64,000 nucleotides of DNA. Origin: Pseudomonas lini (GTDB lineage: Bacteria; Pseudomonadota; Gammaproteobacteria; Pseudomonadales; Pseudomonadaceae). A program made the translations under genes and the position numbers. Positions within the stretch are counted from its first letter, which is position 1. Every line of letters begins with the position of its first letter. A model generated the notes under the pieces. The model did no database searches. It saw nothing but the letters and a program-made list of their open reading frames with translations, and had not been told where the DNA came from. The stretch covers positions 1 to 64,000 of the forward strand of contig NZ_JYLB01000014.1 of the NCBI RefSeq assembly GCF_001042905.1, in the 5' to 3' direction. Shown here piece after piece: positions 53,607-61,751 of this stretch.

Positions 53607-53719
53607 AATCAAAAGATCGCAGCCTGCGGCAGCTCCTACGGGGGATTGCGCATACAGGTGGGATATCGGGTGTACTCGGTCAATGTAGGAGCTGCCGAAG
53701 GCTGCGATCTTTTGATCTT
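53607..53719. repeat. REPIN (GTAGGAGCTGCCGAAGGCTGCGATC type)
   Basis: Inverted pair (about 53607-53640 and 53684-53719), arms ending in GATCAAAAGATC-like sequence, between convergent genes. Confidence 0.87.
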
Positions 53720-53725
53720 GCATAA

Positions 53726-53757
53726 AAGAAACGGCGCCCGAAGGCGCCGTTGTCATT
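53726..53757 (-). terminator. Terminator of the acyltransferase gene
   Basis: Stem ACGGCGCC / GGCGCCGT around CGAA; on the minus strand it is followed by TTTCTTTTATG. Confidence 0.82.
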
Positions 53758-53770
53758 TCCAGCCATTGCC

Positions 53771-54937
53771 TTACAGCGGCAACCCGGCCTTCACCCGATA
53801 CTGATTGCGCACCGGCGTCGCATATTGCAGCACCAGGAACGGACGATGCTCCTCAGGGCAGGCATCCAGCCGGCGCTGCCATTCTTCCTGAGCCTTGGCC
53901 AGTTCGTCGGCCGCAAACACCTCGGCCGCTTTCGGCACCTGCAGTTGCGGGTCGGCGTCTTTCCACTGCGCATAGGCCAGGTAGTGCACCGGGAACAACC
54001 GGTAACCACCAAGAATCTGCTTGTCCATCTCGATCGCCAACTGCTTGGTGTCTTCGAACAGCTCGGTGATCGGCGCGGCGAAGTTCACGTGGACCCGGCC
54101 TTTGTAACCGGTGATGCCTTTGGCGATGCTCACGTCATCCTCGCCCGGCACCTTGGTGTAGCTGCCGGTGGTGGCGCGGATGTACAGCTCGCGGGCCTTG
54201 GCCTGGTCGCACGGGTCGTATTCGTAGCTGATCGACACCGGAGTGAGGTTCAGCGAGCGGATGACTTCGCCGAACGGCTCGTCCTTGCGGCTCATGTGGA
54301 ACATCTTGAGGATCGCCGACTCGGTACGGTCGTCGCCATCCTTGGCCCGGCCTTCGGCCTGGGCGATCCAGATCGAGGCGCAGTCGTTGCGGATCGAGTG
54401 GTTGATGTACGCCGACAACAGCTGATACGCCGCCATTTTTTCCCGGCGGCCGGTGATCGAACGGTGCACGATGAAACTCTTGTTCAGACGCATCAAATCG
54501 CTGACAAAAGGCTTTTGCAGCAAGTTGTCACCAATGGCAATGCGCGGGGTCGGCAGGCCGGCGTGGTACACGGCGTAGTTGACGAAGGCCGGGTCCATCA
54601 CGATGTCGCGGTGGTTGGCGATGAACAGGTAGGCGCTGCCGGACTTGAACTGCTCGACGCCGGTGTAGGTGACACCGTCGGTGGCGCGCTCGATGGTGTG
54701 GTCGACGTAAACCTCGACCTTGTCTTGCAATGTGGCCACCGAATTGACGCTGGCGAACTCACGGCGCAGCCGATGAGCTATAAGAGGTTTGAGCATCCAG
54801 CCGAAGGCACCGGCATAACGCGGGAAGCGGAAGTGGATGAGGATATCTAGAAGCGCCTTGTCGCCGAGCAGCCGTGCCAGCACCGCTGGGACTTCGCTGT
54901 CGTCGTAAGGTCGGATGGCATCGAATTCGCCCATCAT
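53771..54937 (-). CDS. Glycerolipid acyltransferase (PlsC/LPLAT domain)
   Basis: A 388-residue acyltransferase. The HX4D motif is in 'FIANHRDIVMDPAF' (near residue 130) and the second block is 'IWIAQAEGRAKDGDDRTESA'. These belong to 1-acylglycerol-3-phosphate-type enzymes of membrane lipid synthesis. A C-terminal extension of ~140 residues is of unknown role. It is longer than E. coli PlsC (245), so it may act on a different acceptor. The start is ATG 54937 or ATG 54934. Confidence 0.87.
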   Translation of the reverse strand: MMGEFDAIRPYDDSEVPAVLARLLGDKALLDILIHFRFPRYAGAFGWMLKPLIAHRLRREFASVNSVATLQDKVEVYVDHTIERATDGVTYTGVEQFKSGSAYLFIANHRDIVMDPAFVNYAVYHAGLPTPRIAIGDNLLQKPFVSDLMRLNKSFIVHRSITGRREKMAAYQLLSAYINHSIRNDCASIWIAQAEGRAKDGDDRTESAILKMFHMSRKDEPFGEVIRSLNLTPVSISYEYDPCDQAKARELYIRATTGSYTKVPGEDDVSIAKGITGYKGRVHVNFAAPITELFEDTKQLAIEMDKQILGGYRLFPVHYLAYAQWKDADPQLQVPKAAEVFAADELAKAQEEWQRRLDACPEEHRPFLVLQYATPVRNQYRVKAGLPL

Positions 54938-55076
54938 GCTCTCTTGTTAGAAACGGCTAGGGTAAGTAAAGGTTTTGATCGAAAACCAACGGGGCACGGT
55001 CTGAAAAGTTAGCCAGACGAAAATAGCCCTGCAAATAGACCGGCGATTATACGCACAAGTCACCTGGGAGACCGCG

Positions 55077-55259
55077 ATGCTGGAAACCGAGCGCTATGAA
55101 TGCCCGTATTGCGGTGAAGAGTCTGAGGCTGTTCTGGACTTGTCCGGCGGCGATCAGACCTATATCGAAGATTGTCCTGTGTGTTGCCGTCCCATTACTT
55201 TTGTTTTGCAGACTGACGGTCATGAATGGTTGCTCGAAGTTCACAGCGAAAACGAGTGA
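55077..55259 (+). CDS. CPXCG-motif small zinc-ribbon protein
   Basis: A 60-residue protein with C9PYC12 and C33PVC36-C37, likely binding one Zn ion. A known small family of unknown function. Six bases separate it from the next gene, so the two are probably co-transcribed. Confidence 0.85.
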   Translation: MLETERYECPYCGEESEAVLDLSGGDQTYIEDCPVCCRPITFVLQTDGHEWLLEVHSENE

Positions 55260-55265
55260 GGGTCT

Positions 55266-55526
55266 ATGCAGCGCATCTACGAACCGGAAAACCTGATGGA
55301 AGGCGAGTTGCTGCAAGGCATGCTCGCCAGCGAGGGCATCGAGGCGCATCTGGTTGGGCGTGATTTGGTCGGCGGCACCGGGGAGTTGCCGATGTTCGGC
55401 TTGCTGGGCCTGTCGGTCGATAACGATCAGGCTGAATACGCCCGAGAGCTGATCACCGCGTACAATGCCGCGCTGCCGCTGTCCGGCGATGAACCGGACA
55501 GTTTTCCGGGCACGCTGGTCTGTTAG
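55266..55526 (+). CDS. DUF2007 putative signal-transducing protein
   Basis: 86 residues with the DUF2007 pattern 'IYEPENLMEGELLQGMLASEGIEAHLVG' (a ferredoxin-like, ACT-type small domain). In the operon with the CPXCG protein and likely the SRAP gene. The function is unknown. Confidence 0.85.
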   Translation: MQRIYEPENLMEGELLQGMLASEGIEAHLVGRDLVGGTGELPMFGLLGLSVDNDQAEYARELITAYNAALPLSGDEPDSFPGTLVC

Positions 55527-55561
55527 GCTGACGTTCGTTTGATCAAGAGTCGTATTGCCCC

Positions 55562-56185
55562 ATGTGTGGACGTTATGCCCTGTTTCGCTGGAACCCCGCC
55601 TTCGCGGCCCTGCCCGGATTCCCCGCCGATCAGCAGGCCCAGTGGAATATCTCCCCCAACGATTCGGTGTTGATGCTGCGTGCCGGCGCAGACGGGCAAC
55701 GTGAGTTGGCCCGCGCCCGCTGGGGCCTGACGCCGCCGTGGCTGACCGACCTGTCCCGCACCCCGGCCCATGCCCGCGCCGAAACCGTGGCCGAACAACC
55801 GATGTTTCGCGAAGCCTTGCGCCTGCGTCGTTGCCTGCTGCCGGCCAATGGTTTCTACGAATGGCGCGGCACCACGCGCAAACGTCCGTACTGGCTGACT
55901 CCGGGGGAGGGTTCGGCGCTGTTCTTTGCGGCGATCTGGGAGGCGTATCCGGTGCAGGAGCAGGTGTGGTTGAGCACGGCGGTGATCACCCAGCCGGCCT
56001 CGAGTCAGCGTCGACCGTTGATTCTCGATGCGGCGGGGCAGGAAGCCTGGCTCAACCCGGAAACGCCGTTGCATGCCTTGCAGGCATTGCTGGCCAGCGA
56101 ACCCGCGGCGTTGCGCGAGCGGGTGCTGGCGAACCTGGTGAATGATCCGAAGCTCAATGGGCCGGAGTGTTTGACCCCCGGCTGA
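55562..56185 (+). CDS. SRAP (HMCES/YedK-type) protein with divergent active site
   Basis: 207 residues. SRAP proteins cross-link to abasic sites in single-stranded DNA through Cys2. Cys2 ('MCGRYALF') and the Glu of 'NGFYEW' (E100) are present. The Asn of the 'NARxET' block is His (A69-H70-A-R-A-E-T), and the 'IH(D/N)R(M/R)P' block is shortened to 'ASSQRRPLIL', so the catalytic His (H160 of YedK) is missing. It may still cross-link but handle reversal differently. 35 bases after DUF2007. Confidence 0.87.
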   Translation: MCGRYALFRWNPAFAALPGFPADQQAQWNISPNDSVLMLRAGADGQRELARARWGLTPPWLTDLSRTPAHARAETVAEQPMFREALRLRRCLLPANGFYEWRGTTRKRPYWLTPGEGSALFFAAIWEAYPVQEQVWLSTAVITQPASSQRRPLILDAAGQEAWLNPETPLHALQALLASEPAALRERVLANLVNDPKLNGPECLTPG

Positions 56186-56221
56186 TTAGTTGTCTGGGCT
56201 GACGTCATCGCGGGCAAGCCC

Positions 56222-56355
56222 TAATGCCAGTCAGTTAAGCGAGTAAGCCGCTTTTTTGTAGGAGCCAGGCTTGCCGGCGAAGGCGTTCTTAAGGACGCCT
56301 TCGCCGGCAAGCCTGGCTCCTACAGGTCCGATTTTCCCTTAACTGACTGGCATTA
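56222..56355. mobile_element. 134-bp MITE-like element with 18-bp inverted ends
   Basis: Ends are TAATGCCAGTCAGTTAAG (56222-56239) and its complement (56338-56355). It is flanked by a 10-bp direct repeat GGGCAAGCCC (56212-56221 and 56356-56365), a target-site duplication. It carries its own REPIN (56258-56324) and no transposase gene, so it must have moved in trans, perhaps by an IS4-type transposase. Confidence 0.82.
56258..56324. repeat. REPIN (GTAGGAGCCAGGCTTGCCGGCGAAGGC type) inside the element
   Basis: Inverted REP pair around TTCTTAAGGA. The same REPIN occurs alone at 60643-60709. Confidence 0.85.
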
Positions 56356-56417
56356 GGGCAAGCCCGCTCCCACAGGGATTTATGGTGTTCACAAAACCTG
56401 TGGGAGCGGGCTTCAGA

Positions 56418-58559
56418 TCAAACCTTGAACTGATTGATCAACCGCCGCTGCTGCTCTGCCAACTTGGTCAAGTCCGCACTGGCCGCGCTCGATTCATCCG
56501 CTCCGCCCGCCACTTCATTGGCCACTTGCCCGATGTTGATCACGTTACGGTTGATGTCGTCCGCCACCGCGCTCTGTTCCTCGGCCGCGCTGGCGATCTG
56601 GGTGTTCATGTCGTTGATCACCGACACCGCCTGCGTAATGGTCTCCAGCGCCTCGGCCGCTTTTGCCGCGTGCTGCACGCTTTCGTCGGTGCGGTTCTGG
56701 CTGTCTTCCATGACCCGCACCACATCGCGGGTGCCTTGTTGCAGGTGCTGGATCATCGTCTGGATTTCTTCCGTGGCCTTCTGGGTTTTCTGCGCCAGGT
56801 TGCGCACTTCATCGGCCACCACTGCAAACCCACGACCTTGCTCACCGGCACGGGCGGCTTCGATGGCGGCATTCAAGGCCAATAGATTGGTCTGCTCGGC
56901 AATGCCGCGAATGGCCGTCAGGATCGCATTGATGTTTTCGCTGTCCTTGGCTAGGGTCTGCACAACGCCGACGGCTTTGCCAATTTCCACCGCCAAAACG
57001 CCAATTGAATTCGACGTATCCCGGACGATTTGCATGCCTTGCGCCGCTGCCTGATCCGCATGGCTGGCGGCTTGCGCGGCCTGAGTGGCATTGCGCGCGA
57101 CATCCTGGGCGGTGGCGGTCATTTCATGCACGGCGGTCGCGACCTGATCGATCTCGGCCATTTGTTTATGCACGCCGATGTTGGTGCGAATGGCGATGTC
57201 GGCGGTATGTTCCGATGAGTCGCTGACGCTCTGCACCGACGTCACCACTTGGGTAATCATCGCCTGCAACTTCGCGAGGAAGGTGTTGAAGCCTTTGGCT
57301 ATCGAGCCTAATTCGTCGGCGCGGTCGCTGGTCAGACGACGGGTCAGGTCGCCTTCGCCTTGGGCAATATCGTCGAGCATCGCGACCATTTGCTTGAGCG
57401 GCCGCGCAATGCCGTGGCCTACCAGCCAGATCACCAACAAACCGATACCGGCGATCAACAGTCCGACCATGGCCATGCCAAAGGTGTCGGATTTGCGCTG
57501 TGCATCCAGGTCACCCTGAAGTTTTTGCAGATCGGCCATCACCGCGTTCAGCGGCAATTGCAGCATCAAGGTCCAGCGGGCGTCGGTCTGGCCGATGCCG
57601 AAGGGCAGGTACAACTCGATCCGGCCCTGGGCCTTGTCGACGGTGTAAGTCACTTCGCCGCGCTTGAGATTGGCCATGTTGGCAATCTGTTTGCTGTCGA
57701 GAATGTCACTGACCTTTTCGCCGAATTTGCTCGGGTCGTTGGTGTAGGCGACGATCCGTCCGTTACCACCGATCAACGCCATTTTCCCGGCGCCGCTGTA
57801 CAGTTTCTGATTCGCTCCCAGGAGCATGTCCTGGATGAAGTTCACCGACAGGTCGGCGCCGACGATGCCCTGGAACGCGCCATTGAGCATGATCGGTTCA
57901 ATGAAAGAGGCGAGCATGACGATCTTGTCGCCGACCTTGTAGGGCGCCGGATCGATCACGCAGGATTTTTTGGTTTCTTTGGAGCACAGGTAGTACTCGC
58001 TGGCGCGCACGCCGGTGGAGAGTGTTTTCTGGTCGTCGACGTCCACCAGTTTGTCCAGCCCCAGGCTGCCGTCTTCGTTGCGGAACCACCACGGCAGGAA
58101 GCGCCCGTTGCTGGCGTCGATGCCGACCACTGGGGTGTCGACGTAGGCCGCATCGTTGTGGTCGAGGGCGTTTTTTTCCCAACCGATGTAGGTGCCGAGA
58201 ATTTTCGGGTTCCGGGCGACGTTTTCCTTGATCAGGCTAATCAGTTGCTCACGGCTCAGGCTCAACTGTGGCTGGCCATCGGCGCCCGGGGTACCGATCA
58301 ACGCGTTCACCCGCACCAGCCCGCCGGCGATCAGCAGCGGTGCTTCGAGTTCGCGCTGGATCTGGCTGACCTGGGTTTGCGCCAGCGAGGTCAGGCGTTG
58401 TTCGATGACTTGCTCGAACTGCGCCTGAGTCCGTTGCTGGACCATGTCTTGGGTCCGGGCGCCGGAAAACAGCGCGTACAGCACCAAAGCGGCGACGACG
58501 CTGAGCACAATGGCGCCGGCCAGGGCGGCAACGGAAAACTGGATCGACTTGAATTTCAT
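56418..58559 (-). CDS. Methyl-accepting chemotaxis protein, dCache sensor
   Basis: A 713-residue chemoreceptor. TM1 about 11-31, a large periplasmic double-Cache domain (about 36-360, including 'YIGWEKNALDHNDAAYVD' and 'GRFLPWWFRNEDG'), TM2 about 363-387, HAMP, and a full signalling domain with 'GIAEQTNLLALNAAIEAAR'. dCache receptors often bind amino acids, polyamines or other small molecules; the ligand here is unknown. ATG 58559 follows GGAG at 7 bases. A truncated REP arm abuts its stop codon. Confidence 0.91.
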   Translation of the reverse strand: MKFKSIQFSVAALAGAIVLSVVAALVLYALFSGARTQDMVQQRTQAQFEQVIEQRLTSLAQTQVSQIQRELEAPLLIAGGLVRVNALIGTPGADGQPQLSLSREQLISLIKENVARNPKILGTYIGWEKNALDHNDAAYVDTPVVGIDASNGRFLPWWFRNEDGSLGLDKLVDVDDQKTLSTGVRASEYYLCSKETKKSCVIDPAPYKVGDKIVMLASFIEPIMLNGAFQGIVGADLSVNFIQDMLLGANQKLYSGAGKMALIGGNGRIVAYTNDPSKFGEKVSDILDSKQIANMANLKRGEVTYTVDKAQGRIELYLPFGIGQTDARWTLMLQLPLNAVMADLQKLQGDLDAQRKSDTFGMAMVGLLIAGIGLLVIWLVGHGIARPLKQMVAMLDDIAQGEGDLTRRLTSDRADELGSIAKGFNTFLAKLQAMITQVVTSVQSVSDSSEHTADIAIRTNIGVHKQMAEIDQVATAVHEMTATAQDVARNATQAAQAASHADQAAAQGMQIVRDTSNSIGVLAVEIGKAVGVVQTLAKDSENINAILTAIRGIAEQTNLLALNAAIEAARAGEQGRGFAVVADEVRNLAQKTQKATEEIQTMIQHLQQGTRDVVRVMEDSQNRTDESVQHAAKAAEALETITQAVSVINDMNTQIASAAEEQSAVADDINRNVINIGQVANEVAGGADESSAASADLTKLAEQQRRLINQFKV

Positions 58560-58826
58560 GAGTGCTCCGCACGCAAGAGGACGTCTGCGGTGCTGTATCG
58601 GCAGGAAGCTGGAAGGTCATGAACGACCCATGACGAATTGGCTGTTTTGGAGTGCTGGATGTCGCAAATGAATCATTGCTGACCGTGATCGGCCGTGGCG
58701 GGCGCTGCTATGTGAATTTTTTCCTACGGGGTTTTGTCTGAAATGTACGTGTTACACGTCCGTTGTATCTGGCGCCGATACAAATCCCCACCTAGGATAC
58801 GCGGCATGTTTCCAGGGAGCTTCTTG

Positions 58827-59645
58827 ATGAATAAGACATTGGTTTTGTGTGCACTGAGCGCAGGTCTGCTGCTCGCCGGTTGTCAGTCGGTCAACACCAC
58901 CAGCGGTGGTGCCGTAGGGGTTGAGCGCAAGCAATACATGTTCAGCATGTTATCGACCGCCGAGGTCAACCAGATGTACGCCCAGTCTTATCAAAAGACC
59001 GTCGGGGAGGCGAGCAGCAAAGGGGTTCTGGACAAAACCAGTAACGATGCCAAGCGCGTTCAGGCGATCTCTAAGCGGCTGATTGCCCAGGCGCCGGTGT
59101 TCCGTCCGGATTCGGCCCAGTGGCAGTGGGAAGTGAATCTGATCAAGAGCGACGATCTCAATGCTTCCTGTGGGCCTGGCGGCAAGATCATTTTCTACTC
59201 CGGGCTGATCGACACCCTGCAACTCACCGACGACGAAATCGCCGCCATCATTGGCCATGAAATCGCTCACGCCTTGCGCGAGCACGGTCGCGAAGCGATG
59301 TCCAAGGCTTACGGTATCGAAATGGCCAAACAGGGCGCCGGTGCGTTGTTCGGTCTGGGCGAGGGCGGCTTGGCCCTGGCGGACACCGTAGCCCAATACG
59401 GCATGACCTTGCCCAACAGTCGAGGCAATGAAAACGAGGCAGACTTGATCGGCCTCGAATTGGCTGCCCGCGCCGGGTACAACCCGAACGCGGCGATCAC
59501 CCTGTGGAACAAGATGAGCAAAGCCTCAAATGGCGCGCCGCCAGAGTTCTTGAGCACTCACCCGGCGTCGAGCAGTCGGATTGCTGCCTTGCAGGCGGCG
59601 ATTCCTAAAGTCATGCCGTTATATGAAAAAGCCAATAAATCCTGA
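58827..59645 (+). CDS. M48-family metallopeptidase lipoprotein (LoiP/YcaL-like)
   Basis: A 272-residue lipoprotein with lipobox LAGC (Cys19). The zinc site HEIAH is at 144-148 and the third ligand Glu is in 'GNENEADLIGLELAA'. It belongs to the M48 group of outer-membrane-associated quality-control proteases. ATG 58827 follows AGGGAG; the open frame upstream has no support. Confidence 0.91.
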   Translation: MNKTLVLCALSAGLLLAGCQSVNTTSGGAVGVERKQYMFSMLSTAEVNQMYAQSYQKTVGEASSKGVLDKTSNDAKRVQAISKRLIAQAPVFRPDSAQWQWEVNLIKSDDLNASCGPGGKIIFYSGLIDTLQLTDDEIAAIIGHEIAHALREHGREAMSKAYGIEMAKQGAGALFGLGEGGLALADTVAQYGMTLPNSRGNENEADLIGLELAARAGYNPNAAITLWNKMSKASNGAPPEFLSTHPASSSRIAALQAAIPKVMPLYEKANKS

Positions 59646-59669
59646 TCGATAGGCGTTGATGCCGCTGAC

Positions 59670-59764
59670 GCCTTCGCGGGCAAGCCTCGCTCCCACAGGT
59701 TTTGTGTCGTACACACATTATGTAATCGACCGAAAACCTGTGGGAGCGAGGCTTGCCCGCGAAG
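59670..59764. repeat. REPIN (GTGGGAGCGAGGCTTGCCCGCGAAG type)
   Basis: Inverted pair at about 59670-59699 and 59736-59764. The loop contains GTCGTACACA, which is also found in the loop of the REPIN at 4108-4203. Confidence 0.86.
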
Positions 59765-59794
59765 AACGATAACGCGGTCTAACGACCTACAGCG

Positions 59795-60382
59795 TCAAAC
59801 CCACCCACTGCTCTCCATCGCCGTGTACACCGCAACAATCGCCAGGATCAGGAACGCCGACGCCGCAAGGCGACGGATCAGGGTCAAGGGCAGTTTGTCC
59901 GCCGCAAAGTTACCTGCCAGTACCACCGGCACGTTGGCAATCAACATCCCGACGGTAGTGCCGATGATCACCAGCCACAGGTCCGGGTATTGCGCGGCGA
60001 GCATCACCGTTGCGACTTGGGTCTTGTCGCCCATCTCCGCGAGGAAGAACGCAATCAACGTAGTCAGGAACGGCCCGAATTTGCGGGCGGTGCTGGCTTC
60101 GTCTTCGTCCATTTTGTCCGGCACCAGCGTCCACAGGGCCGTAGCGGTGAAGCTCGCGGCGAGGATCCAGTGCAACGTCGCATTCGAGAAGAAACTGCCG
60201 AACCAGGCGCCTACCGCACCGGCTGCCGCATGGTTGGCCAGGGTCGCGGCGACGATGCCGGCGATGATTGGCCAGGGCTTGCGAAAGCGGGCAGCGAGAA
60301 TGAGCGCGAGCAGTTGCGTCTTGTCGCCGATTTCGGCCAAGGCAACGATTGCGGTGGGAACGAGCAGGGAATCCAACATCAT
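59795..60382 (-). CDS. GDT1/TMEM165-family manganese exporter
   Basis: A 195-residue, six-helix membrane protein. The family motif E-x-G-D-K-T appears twice: 'ALAEIGDKTQLLALIL' near residue 18 and 'LAEMGDKTQVATVML' near 115. The family moves Mn2+ (and Ca2+) out of the cytoplasm. ATG 60382 has AGGA at 8 bases; the next codon is also ATG. Its leader holds a yybP-ykoY riboswitch, which fits Mn-induced expression. Confidence 0.9.
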   Translation of the reverse strand: MMLDSLLVPTAIVALAEIGDKTQLLALILAARFRKPWPIIAGIVAATLANHAAAGAVGAWFGSFFSNATLHWILAASFTATALWTLVPDKMDEDEASTARKFGPFLTTLIAFFLAEMGDKTQVATVMLAAQYPDLWLVIIGTTVGMLIANVPVVLAGNFAADKLPLTLIRRLAASAFLILAIVAVYTAMESSGWV

Positions 60383-60479
60383 CAGGGTTTTCCTAAGGGG
60401 CGGGTCGACACGGCTATGACACGTACAGCCTTCCCGCCCCGGGTAAGGTGTTCGTGTCATAGGTCTTGTCAAACCCTGC
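60383..60479 (-). promoter_or_regulatory. Expression platform between riboswitch and exporter
   Basis: Two overlapping hairpins are possible on the minus strand: ATGACACG with CGTGTCAT, and GGGGCGGG with CCCGCCCC. The second strand ends directly at the TTAGGA ribosome site, so folding could hide or free it. This suggests translational control rather than a classic terminator. Confidence 0.5.
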
Positions 60480-60610
60480 GATCCGTCTGATGCGGACGCT
60501 TGGGTCGCATACGCCATGGTCTGAGGACCAAGTATGTTGACGTATGCCGGACGAGCATGGCGCTCGTGGGAGACTACTCCCCTAGGACGGAGCGGATTCT
60601 GCCTAGGCAA
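60480..60610 (-). ncRNA. yybP-ykoY manganese riboswitch
   Basis: On the minus strand the aptamer hallmark GGGGAGTAG (60574-60582) is followed by a GAGCGCCATGCTC hairpin and GGCATACGTCAACATACT, matching the two conserved internal loops of the yybP-ykoY (Mn2+) riboswitch. It sits upstream of a Mn exporter, its known type of target. Ends are approximate. Confidence 0.82.
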
Positions 60611-60642
60611 ATCCGATTGGGCAAGCCCCAATGGCGCTTTTC

Positions 60643-60709
60643 GTAGGAGCCAGGCTTGCCGGCGAAGGCTCTCTTGAGGGCGCCTTCGCCGGCAAGCCTG
60701 GCTCCTACG
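60643..60709. repeat. REPIN (GTAGGAGCCAGGCTTGCCGGCGAAGGC type)
   Basis: Inverted REP pair between the riboswitch and rsmC; the same kind as that inside the 56222-56355 element. Confidence 0.87.
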
Positions 60710-60719
60710 GGGCCGATTT

Positions 60720-61718
60720 TCAGCCGCGCTTGGCCCGGTAGATTCGGAAACCCTGTCCTTCAGCCTTGATCGCACACACGCCCAAGTGCTCTTCGATCAG
60801 CGGTTGATACTTCAGGAAGCTGTTCGCTACCAGTCGAAGTTCGCCGCCGTTTTTCAGATGTTTAGCCGCTTTTCGCAGCAAGTTCTCGGTGGCGAAGTAA
60901 TCGGTGTGTACGCCGACATGGAACGGTGGGTTGCTCAGGATCGCGCTCAAACCCATGGGCGCGGCATCGATGCCGTCACCGGTCATCACCTCCGCGTCCA
61001 GGCCGTTGGCGGCCAGGGTCAGGCGACTGCTGGCAGCGGCAAACGCGTCCACATCGAGCAGGGTGACCTGGTTGTGTGGATAACGCCGCTTGACCGCCGC
61101 CCCCAACACACCCGCGCCGCAACCGAAGTCCAGCAAGTGGCCGCTCGGCAGTTTGTCCAGATGCTCCAGCAGCAGGGCGCTGCCGCGATCCAGGCGACCG
61201 TGGCTGAACACGCCCGGCAGGCTGATGACTTTCAATGGGCCTTCGGCCAACGGCAGTTCGTAGGTCTGTGCCAGGCTTTCCAGCGACTTGGCTTCTGGTG
61301 CATTGGCCACGGTGACCTGCCAGAGTTGGCAATGCCGTGCGCTGTCGAGCTTACGGGGTTTGCCGAAGGGATTCAGTTGCTTGGCCGCGCCTTCGATGCC
61401 GCTGCGTTTTTCGCCTACCAAATACAACTCACGGCCGGCCAAACGAGAGGCGAGGGCGTTGAGGATGTAGTCGGTCAGGTCTTTGGACTTAGGCAGAAAC
61501 ACCACGGCGCTGTCGAACTCGCGCTCCGGCGAATTCACGCCGAAATGGCTGCGCTCGGCGAAACGGGCGTTCAGTGCCGTTTGATCACCAGCATGCCAGC
61601 ACCAACCGTGGGCATCGGGCAGCCGGCCCAGCAAATCATCGGCGGGCAAACCGGCCAGCAGCACCGAACCCTGGAATAACTCAGCCTGACGAAGCAGTAC
61701 TTCACTGCGCGGATCCAT
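60720..61718 (-). CDS. rsmC: 16S rRNA (guanine-1207-N2)-methyltransferase
   Basis: A 332-residue RsmC. An N-terminal non-catalytic MT-like domain ('MDPRSEVLLRQAELFQGSVLLAGLPADD') is followed by the catalytic domain with 'LLDFGCGAGVLGAAV' (SAM) and 'LSNPPFHVG' (catalytic NPPF). It methylates G1207 of 16S rRNA in the 30S subunit. Confidence 0.93.
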   Translation of the reverse strand: MDPRSEVLLRQAELFQGSVLLAGLPADDLLGRLPDAHGWCWHAGDQTALNARFAERSHFGVNSPEREFDSAVVFLPKSKDLTDYILNALASRLAGRELYLVGEKRSGIEGAAKQLNPFGKPRKLDSARHCQLWQVTVANAPEAKSLESLAQTYELPLAEGPLKVISLPGVFSHGRLDRGSALLLEHLDKLPSGHLLDFGCGAGVLGAAVKRRYPHNQVTLLDVDAFAAASSRLTLAANGLDAEVMTGDGIDAAPMGLSAILSNPPFHVGVHTDYFATENLLRKAAKHLKNGGELRLVANSFLKYQPLIEEHLGVCAIKAEGQGFRIYRAKRG

Positions 61719-61751
61719 ACTCTGCTCCTGGAAAAAAAGTGCCGCAGTTTA

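Larger units (their letters stand above)
56205..56415. repeat. REPIN (CGCGGGCAAGCCCGCTCCCACA) interrupted by an insertion
   Basis: The REP core reads CATCGCGGGCAAGCCC, then a 134-bp insertion, then GGGCAAGCCCGCTCCCACAGGG. The partner arm TGTGGGAGCGGGCT (56399-56412) is truncated just before the chemoreceptor stop codon. Confidence 0.82.

Noticed and set aside
56222..56355. Possible CRISPR-like or attachment repeat
   Set aside because: The repeat is inverted, not direct, with a flanking 10-bp duplication; it fits a MITE. No cas genes or spacer array exist in the window.
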